A stretch of DNA of 46,339 nt, taken from positions 1-46,339 of the forward strand of contig NZ_AQGQ01000009.1 in assembly GCF_000388115.1 (NCBI RefSeq). The letters are read 5' to 3'. Of this stretch, positions 36,295 through 45,695 are shown one piece after another. The position numbers and the translations under genes were made by a program. How positions within the stretch are numbered: position 1 is the stretch's first letter; each line of letters opens with the position of its first letter. The notes beneath the pieces were generated by a model. That model made no database searches, was not told the origin of the DNA, and saw only the letters and a program-made list of their open reading frames with translations. This DNA comes from Aeromonas molluscorum 848 (lineage in GTDB: Bacteria > Pseudomonadota > Gammaproteobacteria > Enterobacterales > Aeromonadaceae).

Positions 36295-36370
36295 GTCGGA
36301 TCTCCTTATCCTTGGTCTATTGAACATAGTTGCCAATGGAACAGGGGGAAAGTCATACGCCGGAGAAAAT

Positions 36371-36395
36371 AAAGGGAGCCGAAGCTCCCTTTTTA
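36371..36395 (-). terminator. Terminator of the isocitrate dehydrogenase gene
   Basis: Perfect arms AAAGGGAGC/GCTCCCTTT with loop CGAA, flanked by A/T runs. It lies 22 bases after the stop on the minus strand. Confidence 0.85.
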
Positions 36396-36414
36396 AATCA
36401 ATGGATTAAAGCAT

Positions 36415-37422
36415 TTATAGCCGGGCAATGATGGCTTGTGTGAACTCATCGGTGGAGGCCGTGCCACCCAGGTCCCGGGTCACACATTCTCCCGCTTCTA
36501 TGGTGCTGCGCACCGCTTCGCGGATCTGTTCTGCCTTGTCTTGCATGCCAAGGTATTCCAGCATCTGGATGGAGGCCAGGATCACCGAAGTTGGGTTGGC
36601 GATGTTCTTGCCCGCGATGTCGGGGGCCGAACCATGTACCGCCTCGAAGATGGCTGCGCCCTCGCCAATGTTGGCGCCCGGTGCCATGCCCAGCCCGCCG
36701 ACCAAGCCTGCGCACAGATCCGAGAGAATATCGCCAAACAGGTTGGTGGTGACCATCACATCGAAGCGCTCCGGGTACATCACCAGGTTCATGCAGGCGG
36801 CGTCGACGATCATCTCCTCGCTCTGGATATCCGGGTAGCGAGCGGAAATCTCCCGTGCGACTTCCAGGAAGAGGCCCGAGGTGGATTTGAGGATGTTCGC
36901 CTTGTGGACGATGGTGACCTTCTTGCGGCTCTCTTTGCGAGCCAGCTCATAGGCGAAGGTGACGATACGCTCGGCGCCATCACGGGTGATGATGCTCATC
37001 GCCTCGGCACTGCGATTATCTTCACTGCGTTTCTGGCCAGCCCCCGAGTACATGCCTTCGGTATTCTCCCGCACCGTGATGATGTCGATGTTCTCGTAGC
37101 GACTCTTGGTGCCCTTGAAGGAGATGACGGGGCGGACATTGGCGTAGAGGTGAAACTTCTTGCGCAGGGAGACGTTGATGGAGGTGAAGCCGCCACCGAC
37201 CGGGGTTGTGAGTGGCCCCTTGAGGCTTATCTTGTTCTTTTCAATCAGGTCGAGCGTGGATTGGGGCAGCAACTCACCATGTTTCTCAAGGGCCACCAGG
37301 CCCGCATCGGCATACTCATACTCGAAGTCACAACCTGCATGGGTCAGGATCTGGATGGCGGATTCAATGATGCTGGGGCCTATGCCGTCGCCCGGAATAA
37401 CGGTGATCTTGGTTTTTGACAT
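36415..37422 (-). CDS. Isocitrate dehydrogenase, NAD-dependent type
   Basis: A TCA-cycle enzyme of the short (335-residue) beta-decarboxylating dehydrogenase type. It starts MSKTKITVIPGDGIGPSIIE. Isocitrate-binding residues are in FTSINVSLRKKFHLYANVRP, the catalytic Tyr in ENTEGMYSGAGQ, Lys in VTIVHKANILK, and metal-binding Asp in NLFGDILSDLCAGL. In EAVHGSAPDIAGKNIANP the cofactor positions are Asp-Ile where NADP enzymes such as E. coli Icd have Lys-Tyr, which predicts NAD use. The length also separates it from E. coli Icd (416 residues). Isopropylmalate or homoisocitrate dehydrogenase is less likely given the Ser-x-Asn substrate loop. Confidence 0.88.
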   Translation of the reverse strand: MSKTKITVIPGDGIGPSIIESAIQILTHAGCDFEYEYADAGLVALEKHGELLPQSTLDLIEKNKISLKGPLTTPVGGGFTSINVSLRKKFHLYANVRPVISFKGTKSRYENIDIITVRENTEGMYSGAGQKRSEDNRSAEAMSIITRDGAERIVTFAYELARKESRKKVTIVHKANILKSTSGLFLEVAREISARYPDIQSEEMIVDAACMNLVMYPERFDVMVTTNLFGDILSDLCAGLVGGLGMAPGANIGEGAAIFEAVHGSAPDIAGKNIANPTSVILASIQMLEYLGMQDKAEQIREAVRSTIEAGECVTRDLGGTASTDEFTQAIIARL

Positions 37423-37570
37423 GAAACTAATCCACTTCTAGGGAACGAGGAGGGGGAGGATTCGGCGGTTTTTATATCATTTTCACCCAATTACCACCAT
37501 GTTTCTTTACATTTTAGCGGTTTTCATCAACAGCGAAGGTGAGCCTGATCATGCTTGCGCCTATTTGTAC

Positions 37571-38371
37571 TCAGCGGGTGCAATAGCGGATCTCCTGCAG
37601 ATTGAAGCCCAGCGGGATATCCAGGCGCAGGCGAACCAGCGTCTGGGCGAGCCTGGCCTCTTCGGCCTGGGCCAGCACTTTCTGCAAGGGTTTGCCCGCG
37701 TCCTCGGTGGCGACCGCTAGCATCTGTTCCAGGCTGCCATAGTGCTGCAGTAGCTGGGTTGCCCCCTTGGGGCCTATGCCCGCCACCCCCTTGATATTGG
37801 AGCCGCCGACTCCGGTCAATGCCCAGAAGTCCACCAGCTGCGTCGGCGCAACGCCGTACTGCTGTTGGACGAAAGCGGCATCGAGCCAGCGCTTGTTGAA
37901 GTAGTCACGGATCTGGATCTGCGGGCAGATGAGCTGACAGAAACCCTTGTCGGTGGAGATGATAGTGGCCCTGTGACCGTGGCGGGCGATGCCGCAGGCC
38001 AGGGTTGCTATCAAATCATCGGCCTCGTCAGTCTCGGAGAGCAGGGCATCGATACCGCACTCCCAGAAGGCATCCTGCAGGCTGGCAAGCCCTGTCCTGA
38101 GCTCTGTGGGCATGGGAGTGCGTCCCTCCTTGTAAGCGGGGTAGCGCGCCTTGCGCCAGCCTGGCACCTCACCATCAAGCTCACAATCAAATACGGCGAT
38201 GACATGGGTCGGCTCGCTGGCTGCCAGCAGTTTGCGGCTGGTGTTGATGAGGTTGGCCCGGGTGGCGATCAGTGCCTGTTCCGGGCTCAGGGATTGCTGG
38301 GTCTGCACCGCATGGAGGCGGCGGATGAGATTGAGTGCGTCGATGATCAGCAGATGGGATTTAGGCGGCAT
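37571..38371 (-). CDS. xni: Flap endonuclease-like protein Xni (ExoIX)
   Basis: A 266-residue FEN-like nuclease related to the 5'-nuclease domain of DNA polymerase I, acting on 5' flaps with divalent metal. The family start MPPKSHLLIIDALNLIRRLH is at 38371; an in-frame ATG 54 bases upstream cannot be excluded because neither has a clear ribosome site. Metal-ligand acidic residues are in LLIIDALN, VFDCELDGEVPGWRK, ETDEADDLIATLA and IISTDKGFCQL; the H3TH region reads ALTGVGGSNIKGVAGIGPKG. It lies near ppnN as xni (ygdG) lies near ygdH in E. coli. Confidence 0.92.
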   Translation of the reverse strand: MPPKSHLLIIDALNLIRRLHAVQTQQSLSPEQALIATRANLINTSRKLLAASEPTHVIAVFDCELDGEVPGWRKARYPAYKEGRTPMPTELRTGLASLQDAFWECGIDALLSETDEADDLIATLACGIARHGHRATIISTDKGFCQLICPQIQIRDYFNKRWLDAAFVQQQYGVAPTQLVDFWALTGVGGSNIKGVAGIGPKGATQLLQHYGSLEQMLAVATEDAGKPLQKVLAQAEEARLAQTLVRLRLDIPLGFNLQEIRYCTR

Positions 38372-38457
38372 AGCGGTTGCGCTTTCTCGAATGGCCAGAT
38401 CCTCGGGGCCCGGCGGTGGTGACATGGCGCTGACGCGCTCGAGTTACCATTGTAACA

Positions 38458-38488
38458 AGGGAGGGGCGCCATTGCGCCCCTCCCTTTA
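38458..38488 (-). terminator. Hairpin between ppnN and xni
   Basis: A 13-base perfect stem AAGGGAGGGGCGC/GCGCCCCTCCCTT with loop CATT, 27 bases after the ppnN stop. The following T-tract on the minus strand is poor, so termination may be partial and some transcripts may continue into xni. Confidence 0.6.
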
Positions 38489-38514
38489 CTCTGTCTGCCT
38501 CGAGCCGCGAGCTA

Positions 38515-39870
38515 TCAACGCACTATCTCGTAGCAGGGCACGTACTGGCTTCCCGGCAGCTTCATGCGCTGCTGCTTGACGAAGCTCTCCAGCAGGGTAT
38601 CCATCCGCTGCATCAGCTCCTTGTCGCCGTGCAGCTTGAAGGGACCATGTTGCTCGATGGCTCGCAGTCCCGCTTCCTTGACGTTACCCGCCACTATGCC
38701 CGAGAAGGCGCGGCGCAGGTGCGCAGCCAGCTGCTGCGGTGCCTGGTTGCGATGTAAGTCCAGTGCCGCCATGTTGGCGTGGTTGGGTTCGAACGGTAGC
38801 TGGAACTCGGGCTCTATCTTGAGGGACCAGTTGAAGGAGTAAGCATCGCCCACCGATTTGCGGTATTCACGGATCCGCGGCATGGCTTCTTTCATGGCGC
38901 GGGCTACCTCGGTGGCATCGCCCACTATGATGCGATAGAGGCTGGTCGCAGGCTCGCCCAGGGTCGCCTTGATGAAGTCGTCGATGGCGCGGAAATAGTC
39001 GGCACTCTCCTTGGGCCCGGTCAGTATGATGGGGATGGGTTGGCGCTCGTTGGCCGGGTGCATCATGATGCCGAGCAGGTAGAGCAGCTCCTCTGCGGTG
39101 CCGACTCCGCCCGGGAAGATGATGATGCCATGACCCAGGCGCACGAAGGCCTCGAGTCGTTTCTCTATGTCCGGCAGGATCACCAGTTCGTTGACAATCG
39201 GGTTGGGGGGTTCGGCGGCGATGATGGAGGGCTCGGTCAGGCCGATATAGCGGCCACTGCGAACGCGTTGCTTGGCGTGACCCACGGCGGCCCCCTTCAT
39301 CGGGCCCTCCATGGCACCAGGGCCGCAGCCGGTACAGATGTTGAGTTCACGCAGGCCAAGCTCGCTGCCCACCTCGCGGGTGTACTGGTATTCGATTTCG
39401 TTGATGGAGTGGCCGCCCCAGCACACCACCAGGTTGGGGTCGGCACCAGGCAGGATCGCCTTGGCGTTGCGCAACATGGAGAACACCAGATTGGAGATGT
39501 GGCTCGGGCTGGCCAAGTCGACCAGGCGGTTGGCATCGATCTGGTTGGAGACATAGAGAATATCGCGCAGCACAGAGAAGAGGTGCTCCTGAATGCCGCG
39601 GATGATTTCGCCATCGACGAAGGCGTGCTCGGGGGCATTGAACAGCTCGAGCTTGACCCCGCGCTCGCGCCGGATCACGTGAATATCGAAGGACTTGAAG
39701 CGCTCCAGTATCTCTTTGGAGCTGTCGGTGTGGCTACCGGAGTTCAGAACCGCCAGCGAGCAGTTGCGATACAGTTGATAGATATCGCTGGAGGCCGTCT
39801 GCTTGAGTCTGTCTACCTCAAGCTGGGACAGCAGGTCCATGCTGCCCACGGGATTGATGTGTGTGATCAT
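38515..39870 (-). CDS. ppnN: Pyrimidine/purine nucleotide 5'-monophosphate nucleosidase
   Basis: PpnN (YgdH) splits nucleoside monophosphates into base and ribose-5-phosphate and is activated by (p)ppGpp in E. coli, linking nucleotide pools to the stringent response. The protein is 451 residues, starting [20 protein letters not shown] at 39870, preceded by AAGGGGAAG. The LOG-type catalytic motifs are present: [15 protein letters not shown] (PGGxGTxxE) and the preceding [21 protein letters not shown]- and C-terminal extensions flank the Rossmann core as in E. coli YgdH. Its neighbours xni and syd-queF match the E. coli region. Confidence 0.96.
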   Translation of the reverse strand: MITHINPVGSMDLLSQLEVDRLKQTASSDIYQLYRNCSLAVLNSGSHTDSSKEILERFKSFDIHVIRRERGVKLELFNAPEHAFVDGEIIRGIQEHLFSVLRDILYVSNQIDANRLVDLASPSHISNLVFSMLRNAKAILPGADPNLVVCWGGHSINEIEYQYTREVGSELGLRELNICTGCGPGAMEGPMKGAAVGHAKQRVRSGRYIGLTEPSIIAAEPPNPIVNELVILPDIEKRLEAFVRLGHGIIIFPGGVGTAEELLYLLGIMMHPANERQPIPIILTGPKESADYFRAIDDFIKATLGEPATSLYRIIVGDATEVARAMKEAMPRIREYRKSVGDAYSFNWSLKIEPEFQLPFEPNHANMAALDLHRNQAPQQLAAHLRRAFSGIVAGNVKEAGLRAIEQHGPFKLHGDKELMQRMDTLLESFVKQQRMKLPGSQYVPCYEIVR

Positions 39871-39924
39871 GATCTTCCCCTTCTCGCTCAATTGTTATCG
39901 TTGTCTCTTTCCCTGGGGATCGAG

Positions 39925-39944
39925 GGGATGCCTTTGGGCATCCC
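39925..39944. repeat. Hairpin upstream of ppnN
   Basis: Arms GGGATGCC/GGCATCCC with loop TTTG, no T-run. It lies in the 239-base gap between the cyclase fragment and ppnN. Confidence 0.4.
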
Positions 39945-40009
39945 TCTCGCCTGATAGTAGAGCCAACTCAAGGGGGAGGGGAATAGGGGGCCGTGCGAGT
40001 GTTGCTTTT

Positions 40010-40021
40010 TTGAACGTTCAA
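40010..40021. promoter_or_regulatory. 12-base palindrome TTGAACGTTCAA
   Basis: A perfect palindrome 140 bases upstream of the ppnN start, in the gap before the cyclase 3' end. It could be an operator for ppnN or part of the cyclase transcript end. There is no direct evidence for a regulator. Confidence 0.3.
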
Positions 40022-40109
40022 GCAGGCCGAACCAGGCCTTGGCGGGACAATGCTGGGCCCAGAGCCAACAGCGCCATGCCAGGCTCTGTCAGGTGGCCAC
40101 TGAGCCAGA

Positions 40110-41734
40110 TTAGCCGAGGTCGGTATTGACCCTGTCTCTGCCGCCATGCTTGGATCCGTAAAGCGCCTTGTCGGCCCGTTCGAAGGCATCCGAGGGTTGG
40201 TCACCCTCCTTGAACAGGGTGGCGCCGATGGAGATGGTGATCTCGACCCTGGCATCGCGAAACCTGAACGGGATGCTCTTTATCGCCTTGCGCAGATTCT
40301 CGAGGGGCGTCTCGAACTTGTCCGGATTGACGTTGGGCAGCAGCACCACGAACTCCTCACCGCCGAAACGGGCGATGAAGTCGGTGTCGCGCAGGGATTT
40401 CTGCAACGCCTTGGCAACGACCTTCAACGCCTTGTCGCCGGCCATATGGCCGTAGTTGTCGTTGATGTTCTTGAAGTGATCTATGTCGATGATGGCCAGG
40501 CACAGGGGGGTGCGGTAGCGCAGCCAGCGCTTGTATTCTAGCTCTAGCCGTTCGTCCAGCGCCGCCCTGTTATGAACCTGGGTCAGGCTGTCGAGGAACA
40601 ACTTGTGCTTTTGGATGGTGAGCCGCTTCTTGTACTCTGCCGTCTCCTCCTTCATCAGTCGCAGCTTGGCCTCCATGGTGGAGAGGCGCGTGATGAGGTG
40701 CAGTTCGCGGGCGGTCATGATCTCCCGCTCCCGCAGCAACAGGCCGATGGTGGCCATATGCTCGCTGATGGCATCCTTGAGCGCTTCGGAGGAGTGGTGG
40801 CGAGTCAGGGTGTCATCGATAGCCTGGACTTCGTTATCCAGGGCCACACGGCTGGTCTGGCTCGCCTGCTGCAAGGCCCGTCCCTCATCCAGCGACTCGG
40901 TGAAGTTGAAATGGACCGAGGAGAGGCTCTCATTGAGGGCTGTCAGGAAGGCCCGGGAGCTTTTACGCTCTTCACGGGTGCCCTCTATGATGAGTTGGAT
41001 CACCTGCAGGCAGGATTCGGCCAGCAGATTGTGATCCATCCCCATCAGCAGCTGACGACGGATTTCCGCCAGGCTCTCACCCACAGCACCGGCAAAGTCG
41101 AGCTCGGTAATGAGGCGCTGCAGTTCATCGGCGATACGGCTATAGACCTTGCCATCCAGACAGGCAGATGCCTCCTCAGCCCCGGTCGTCTCCTTGCTCG
41201 CGGATGCCTGGCTATGGCCAGCACTGTCGAGGGGGGGAGGTTAGCGGGTAACAGCTGGATTTTGATGGCCTGCTGATAGAACTCCAGCAATTGCGTGACC
41301 CGGCGCTGATGATCGCTGAGGCCATAACCATTGGGAGCGGCCAGAAATGCCTTGAGGGACTTTCGGGTCTCTTCCGGAAAACCCTTAAGGGATTTGAGTT
41401 GTCTGGAGCCGAGTTCGATGGCGCCCGCGGTCAGGCTGATCGACTCCTCAAGGGCCGTGCTGTGCTGTTGCAGCAGCTTCTCGATGGCGGCGAGATCCTG
41501 ATCCAGAGCGGTCAGGGCAGGTTGGCCATCGAGCTTCTGTTTGAGTTTGGCGAGCTTGCTGTCGAGTTCGCGATCATGGCCACGGCAAGCCTGCATCAGT
41601 TTGGCGATAAACTGGATGCTGCGGCTGCGCTCGGCCTGGGAGCAGAGCACTGTCTCGTCGAGTTCAAACTGTTTGTGCTGAAGGGACTCTCTGAGTCTGG
41701 CCAATTGTCCCGCAACGGCAGTGATGTCATTCAT
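40110..41734 (-). pseudogene. GGDEF diguanylate cyclase split by a 1-base frameshift in a poly-C run
   Basis: Two abutting frames make one protein of about 541 residues if one C is added to the seven-C run at 41237-41231. The first frame (from ATG at 41734, MNDITAVAGQLARLRESLQH) runs sensibly to QLLPANLPP and then becomes Arg/Pro nonsense. The second, open from the run, continues LDSAGHSQASASKETTGAEE and on to the C-terminus. The N-terminal 370 residues are mostly helical and coiled-coil, with no membrane segment. The C-terminal GGDEF domain is intact: RFGGEEFVVLLP with an RxxD inhibitory site (RDTD) five residues before it, and DIDHFKNINDNYGHMAGD. An internal start at 41084 could give a shorter cyclase. 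Slippage, decay or a base-calling error cannot be told apart here. Confidence 0.8.
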
Positions 41735-41826
41735 TCTTCAGGCTGCCCTGTTTGTTATTATCCATGGAGGTGGGGTAGCCCTCTGCGGGCGAGGTCGACT
41801 CGGATCTCCAGCGATTCGCTATCTTG

Positions 41827-44094
41827 TCATTGATCATCTGTACCCTTCGTCCGTGACAGGCCAAGCCAGTTGATCCACTGTTTGTCGTGAGAAGAGTTTA
41901 CTTTTACCAACCCCTTGTCAATCGCCATCAGGCAGCATTGCCACACATCACCGTTAAAAAATGCGGCTTGCTGGCAGTCGATCGCGGCCAATTCCAACCA
42001 AGCGCTCTGATTGGCTCTCTCACCTAACTGGATTGCCCCCGCCAGGGCCAGGTAGCAGACATCGAACAGACCGAGATGATCGAGGGCGGTGGCCGCCTTG
42101 GGCAGGAATGGATGACTGACGATGCCGAGGCTGATGCGCCGATCGAGTGGCTGCTCGCAGGGGAAGGCGGCAAGTTGCTCGAGCAGTTGACGGGCCAGCT
42201 GATGCAAGTTCGCCACATGGCGCTGGGGGACCACATAGAGCAAGTGCCCTTCGCGCAGGTCATAGATACGGCCATCGGGGGGCGTCAACTTGGCGACGTA
42301 GTCACCGAATGAGGTCTCAATCTCCCGTGCTAGCTGATAACCGTGCCGTTCCAGATTGTTGGCCAGGAAGGGCACCTTGAAGAGCAGGTAGTGCAACTTG
42401 TCATCGAACTCCCCCTCGGTCAGTTCATTCAGATACCAGCGTTCCGATTGCTGCTGGCGCTTGGCCATCTCTTTGGGCCAGCGATTCATCAGGCGCTGCC
42501 AGTTGGCCAGACCGCTACGGTGCTCCTTCAGGGTGGCTTCGCCCAGGAAGCGCGCCTGTTGGCGGGCACTCTTGAGTCGCAACCAGAGGGTGAAGAAGAG
42601 GTAGATGAAGAAGGTCAGCAGCAGGCCTGTGATGACGCTCGACCAGAGGTAGCGCTCCTGCTGATGACGACTGTGTTCCAGGCTCAGCTCCAGCGACTTG
42701 ATCTGCTGCTCACGCTCGACCTGGGTGTAGTTGTCGCGAATGGCCTCCTGCTCCAACGCGACCTGCTGCTGATTGATCTGCTCGCTCAGCAGGTGGAAGC
42801 GCTTGTAACTCTCCAGAGCCTGCTGCAGATACCCCTTCTGCTCATAAGCGAGAGAGAGCAGGCGGTAGATCTCGAACTGGCGACCGGTGTCACGGATCTG
42901 GCTGGCAAGGTCCAGGGCATTCTCCAATTGCAAGATGGCGATGGCCGCCTCTTTCTGCTTGAGATGCAGTTCACCGAGCAGCAGCAGGGTGTCGATGAGG
43001 GGCTTCTTGTCATCCTCTGCCCGGTGTGCCTGGCGCGCCGCGCTCAGATAGCTGCGCGCCAGGGGCAGGTTGCCACTTTGCAGATAGGTTTTGCCTATTT
43101 CGTACTTGAGCTGGGCGACCTGAATGCGCTGGTTGCCTTCGTCGAGCAGGTCCAGGGCATTGAAGAAATAGACCAGGGCCATGTTCATGTCGCTCTGGGT
43201 ACGGTTCAGGCGCGCCAGTACGGTGAGAGCCTGGCTGAGCAGCACGGGATTGCCAAGGGCGTGGAAGTAGTTGGCCGCCTCGTTGGCGTACTGCAATGCC
43301 TTCTGGGGCTCCTGCTCTTCCTGATAGAGATCCACTATCTGGTTGGCGAGCAGACCGAGAAACAGAGGGTCGGCCAGGGGGCGAGCCTGCTGCTGGGCCG
43401 AAATATAGTCGCCAAGCGCGAGCTGGGGTTGTCTGAGGGCATGATAGAGATCGCCGCTGACCGCATCGACCCAGGCCTGAGCCTTGCTATCGTCGATGGT
43501 GCGGGCCCATTGCCGCGCTTCATTGAGCCATTGCTTGGCCTCGTCGAACCGGTGTGCTTCGATAAGGTCGGTGATGAGCAGCAGCCGGCTATAGACCTGG
43601 AGAGGACTGTTCTTGAGAGCGGTTTCGCCGAGCAGCTGATCGAGTTGGGCGCGCAGGGGGGCATAATCGTGGCCACTGTCGAGCAGCTCCTTGTTGCGCA
43701 GCATCAGATAGAGGCTTTGGGCTTGCAGCTCGGGCTGCTTCTCCTTGTTCGCCAGGGCGAGGGCCTGTTGAAGCTCCTGATCCGCCATCTTGTGTTGAGC
43801 GAGCTGGATCAGGCACTCGCCCTTGAGCAGGTGGGCGCCGGTCGCCTGGGCGATGGTACCGAAGCTGAGAATGGGTTCGCGGTAGCCGTAATCTTGGCGA
43901 TTATTGATGATTTGCTTGGGGTTATTGGCGGTGCGGACCAGGAAGGCTGAGGTGATCTCTACGCATCTGGCCGGATCGCTCAACACCAGGGTCTGAGCCT
44001 GTTGCAGATCGATAGACAATTGATCCTTGGTCAGATCCACATTGGGAGCCGACAGGGAGGACATCATCATTGCCAGAAAAAACAGTTGATTCAT
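41827..44094 (-). CDS. Membrane TPR protein with a degenerate GGDEF-like C-terminus
   Basis: A 755-residue protein with a probable signal sequence (MNQLFFLAMMMSSLSA). About 450 residues of helical tetratricopeptide-like repeats follow (for example YANEAANYFHALGNPVLLSQ, LKYEIGKTYLQSGNLPLARS, IYRLLSLAYEQKGYLQQALE), then a coiled coil (INQQQVALEQEAIRDNY), and a membrane helix near 515-535 (VITGLLLTFFIYLFFTLWL). The cytoplasmic C-terminus keeps the GGDEF layout (LANWQRLMNRWPKEM at the start; RRISLGIVSHPFL like the SIGVA strand), but the active loop reads EGHLLYVVPQ, so catalysis is not expected. It lies 92 bases upstream of the split cyclase on the same strand; it may sense in the periplasm and signal to or scaffold that cyclase. 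Confidence 0.85.
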   Translation of the reverse strand: MNQLFFLAMMMSSLSAPNVDLTKDQLSIDLQQAQTLVLSDPARCVEITSAFLVRTANNPKQIINNRQDYGYREPILSFGTIAQATGAHLLKGECLIQLAQHKMADQELQQALALANKEKQPELQAQSLYLMLRNKELLDSGHDYAPLRAQLDQLLGETALKNSPLQVYSRLLLITDLIEAHRFDEAKQWLNEARQWARTIDDSKAQAWVDAVSGDLYHALRQPQLALGDYISAQQQARPLADPLFLGLLANQIVDLYQEEQEPQKALQYANEAANYFHALGNPVLLSQALTVLARLNRTQSDMNMALVYFFNALDLLDEGNQRIQVAQLKYEIGKTYLQSGNLPLARSYLSAARQAHRAEDDKKPLIDTLLLLGELHLKQKEAAIAILQLENALDLASQIRDTGRQFEIYRLLSLAYEQKGYLQQALESYKRFHLLSEQINQQQVALEQEAIRDNYTQVEREQQIKSLELSLEHSRHQQERYLWSSVITGLLLTFFIYLFFTLWLRLKSARQQARFLGEATLKEHRSGLANWQRLMNRWPKEMAKRQQQSERWYLNELTEGEFDDKLHYLLFKVPFLANNLERHGYQLAREIETSFGDYVAKLTPPDGRIYDLREGHLLYVVPQRHVANLHQLARQLLEQLAAFPCEQPLDRRISLGIVSHPFLPKAATALDHLGLFDVCYLALAGAIQLGERANQSAWLELAAIDCQQAAFFNGDVWQCCLMAIDKGLVKVNSSHDKQWINWLGLSRTKGTDDQ

Positions 44095-44157
44095 TAGATT
44101 AAGGGCCGCACGGGAGTGAGGGCATGTTATCCAAGCCCCCCCCCGTGAGTCCAGAGT

Positions 44158-45000
44158 TTACTGACGGATCAGGCGAAGGTTCTCACTTGGTTCTTCCCAG
44201 TCACTGCGGAACGGGTTGATATCCAGGCCGCCACGGCGGGTATAACGGGCATAGACGGTGAGTTTCTCCGGGGCACAATGGTGTTTGAGGTCGGTGAAAA
44301 TTCGCTCGATACACTGCTCGTGGAACTCGTTGTGCTGGCGAAACGAGATGAGGTAGCGCAGCAACTTCTCCCGGTCCAGGCGTGGGCCCCGGTAGTGGAT
44401 GAGCACCGAGCCCCAGTCCGGTTGGCTGGTGACCAGGCAGTTGGACTTGAGCAGGTGACTGTGCAGGGTCTCCTCTACCTCATCTTGGCCGGCGGCCCCG
44501 GCGAGCAGATCGGCATCGAACTCATAGTTGTCGACCTCGATATCTAGCTCATCGATGCACTCTCCTGGCAAGTCAACTATCTGGTGCGGTGCCTGCCCCA
44601 GGGGATAGAGGGTCACGGCTACCTCGGCACCAGCACAGGCGCTCAGGTCTTTGGCCAGCAGCTCACGTACCGCCGCCAGGCTGGTGCAGCGGGTCTGGTT
44701 AAAGGAGTTGAGATAGAGTTTGAACGACTTGGACTCGATCAGATTCAAACTGGTGGCGGGCACGCTGATCTCACCCAGTGCCACCACAGGTTTTCCCTTG
44801 TCGTTGAGCCAGGAGAGTTCGTACAGGGTCCAGATGTCGGCGCCTTGGAATGGCAGGGGATCCGGCAGGGCCAGATCGTCCCGGTTCAGACTGCGGGGCA
44901 CGGGTTGCAGCAAGGAGGGACTGTATTGGCTGATGTAGGCGGACTGCTGGCCCAGGCTCAGCCCCTGCAGGGCGTTGGCGTATCTGTCTTGTTTGCTCAT
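44158..45000 (-). CDS. queF: NADPH-dependent 7-cyano-7-deazaguanine (preQ0) reductase
   Basis: Reduces the nitrile of preQ0 to preQ1 in queuosine biosynthesis. The protein has 280 residues, the two-domain (bimodular) type found in E. coli. The catalytic Cys188 is in [17 protein letters not shown], with Asp in QPDW; the QueF motif [16 protein letters not shown] is in the N-terminal half, and substrate-binding Glu lies in [10 protein letters not shown]. No clear ribosome site precedes the ATG. It is divergent from syd with only 50 bases between; syd-queF adjacency is conserved in enterobacteria. Confidence 0.96.
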   Translation of the reverse strand: MSKQDRYANALQGLSLGQQSAYISQYSPSLLQPVPRSLNRDDLALPDPLPFQGADIWTLYELSWLNDKGKPVVALGEISVPATSLNLIESKSFKLYLNSFNQTRCTSLAAVRELLAKDLSACAGAEVAVTLYPLGQAPHQIVDLPGECIDELDIEVDNYEFDADLLAGAAGQDEVEETLHSHLLKSNCLVTSQPDWGSVLIHYRGPRLDREKLLRYLISFRQHNEFHEQCIERIFTDLKHHCAPEKLTVYARYTRRGGLDINPFRSDWEEPSENLRLIRQ

Positions 45001-45016
45001 GGGATTGATGGTGCAA

Positions 45017-45034
45017 TAGCGAATGTTGTCGCTA
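45017..45034. promoter_or_regulatory. Inverted repeat in the queF-syd intergenic region
   Basis: TAGCGA-ATGTTG-TCGCTA is a perfect 6-6-6 inverted repeat inside the 50-base gap between two divergent starts. It could be an operator acting on both genes; no regulator is assigned. Confidence 0.35.
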
Positions 45035-45050
45035 ATTGTGAGGAATTTCG

Positions 45051-45599
45051 ATGTCGGATCAAGTCTTGTCTGCCCTGGCGCATTTTTTTTCGCGCTGGCA
45101 ACGTGAGGGTGAGGCGAGACGGGGTCTGCCCTTGTGTCGGTGGGAGGCGGATTGGCGCTCTCCTTGCGAGCTGAGTGAACCCAATGGCGGCTTGGTTGCC
45201 TGGCGCCCCCACGCTCGCCCTGAGGCTGCCGATTTCACCGCTCTGGAAGGCGCCTTGGAGCTGGAGCTGCACCCGAGCGCCAAGCTGTGGTTTGGCCATT
45301 GGTTCAGCCGTCCACTGCCTTGTCTGTTCAAAGGGTTAAGGCTTGAGCTGATCCTGCCCTGGAATGAACAGGATCTCGATCTGCTGCGCGAGAATCTGAT
45401 AGGTCACCTGCTGATGCTGCGCAAACTCAAGCGCTCACCATCGCTCTTTATCGCCACGACCCGCAATGAGATGACGCTTATCTCCCTGGATAACGAGACG
45501 GGGCAAGTGTGGCTGGAGTGGTTGGACAGCGGTCGTCGTCTGGTGCTGGCCCCCTCTTTACCGCACTTTCTGGCCAGGTTGGCAACCTTGCCGGATTAG
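45051..45599 (+). CDS. syd: SecY-interacting protein Syd
   Basis: A 182-residue cytoplasmic protein that associates with the SecYEG translocon and is thought to watch over SecY integrity. It starts [20 protein letters not shown] at 45051 with GAGGAA upstream. Conserved segments include [40 protein letters not shown] and [20 protein letters not shown]. The conserved neighbour queF supports the call. A large inverted repeat follows 14 bases after the stop. Confidence 0.95.
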   Translation: MSDQVLSALAHFFSRWQREGEARRGLPLCRWEADWRSPCELSEPNGGLVAWRPHARPEAADFTALEGALELELHPSAKLWFGHWFSRPLPCLFKGLRLELILPWNEQDLDLLRENLIGHLLMLRKLKRSPSLFIATTRNEMTLISLDNETGQVWLEWLDSGRRLVLAPSLPHFLARLATLPD

Positions 45600-45613
45600 C
45601 GTCTTCAAACCGA

Positions 45614-45658
45614 CTGAAATGACAAGGGCGCCCGATAAGGGCGCCCTTGTCATTTCAG
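45614..45658 (+). terminator. Very long perfect inverted repeat after syd
   Basis: Arms of 20 bases (CTGAAATGACAAGGGCGCCC and its exact complement) around loop GATAA. It would fold into a strong hairpin in RNA from either strand. Only TTT is present in the arm, so it is an untypical terminator. Its position before a recombinase gene leaves open a role at an integration boundary. Confidence 0.6.
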
Positions 45659-45695
45659 AGAGGATAAGGGTTGTCATGCCCGGGGCCGCCACGCA

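Noticed and set aside
41045-41734. Treating the first cyclase frame as a complete 229-residue protein
   Set aside because: Its last 55 residues are Arg/Pro/Ser-rich nonsense that begins exactly at the seven-C run, while the neighbouring frame resumes sensible sequence.
42343-43950. 535-codon open frame opposite the TPR gene
   Set aside because: It is antisense to a coherent TPR protein, is dominated by Leu, Gln and Glu in a mirror of the sense codons, and has no ribosome site.
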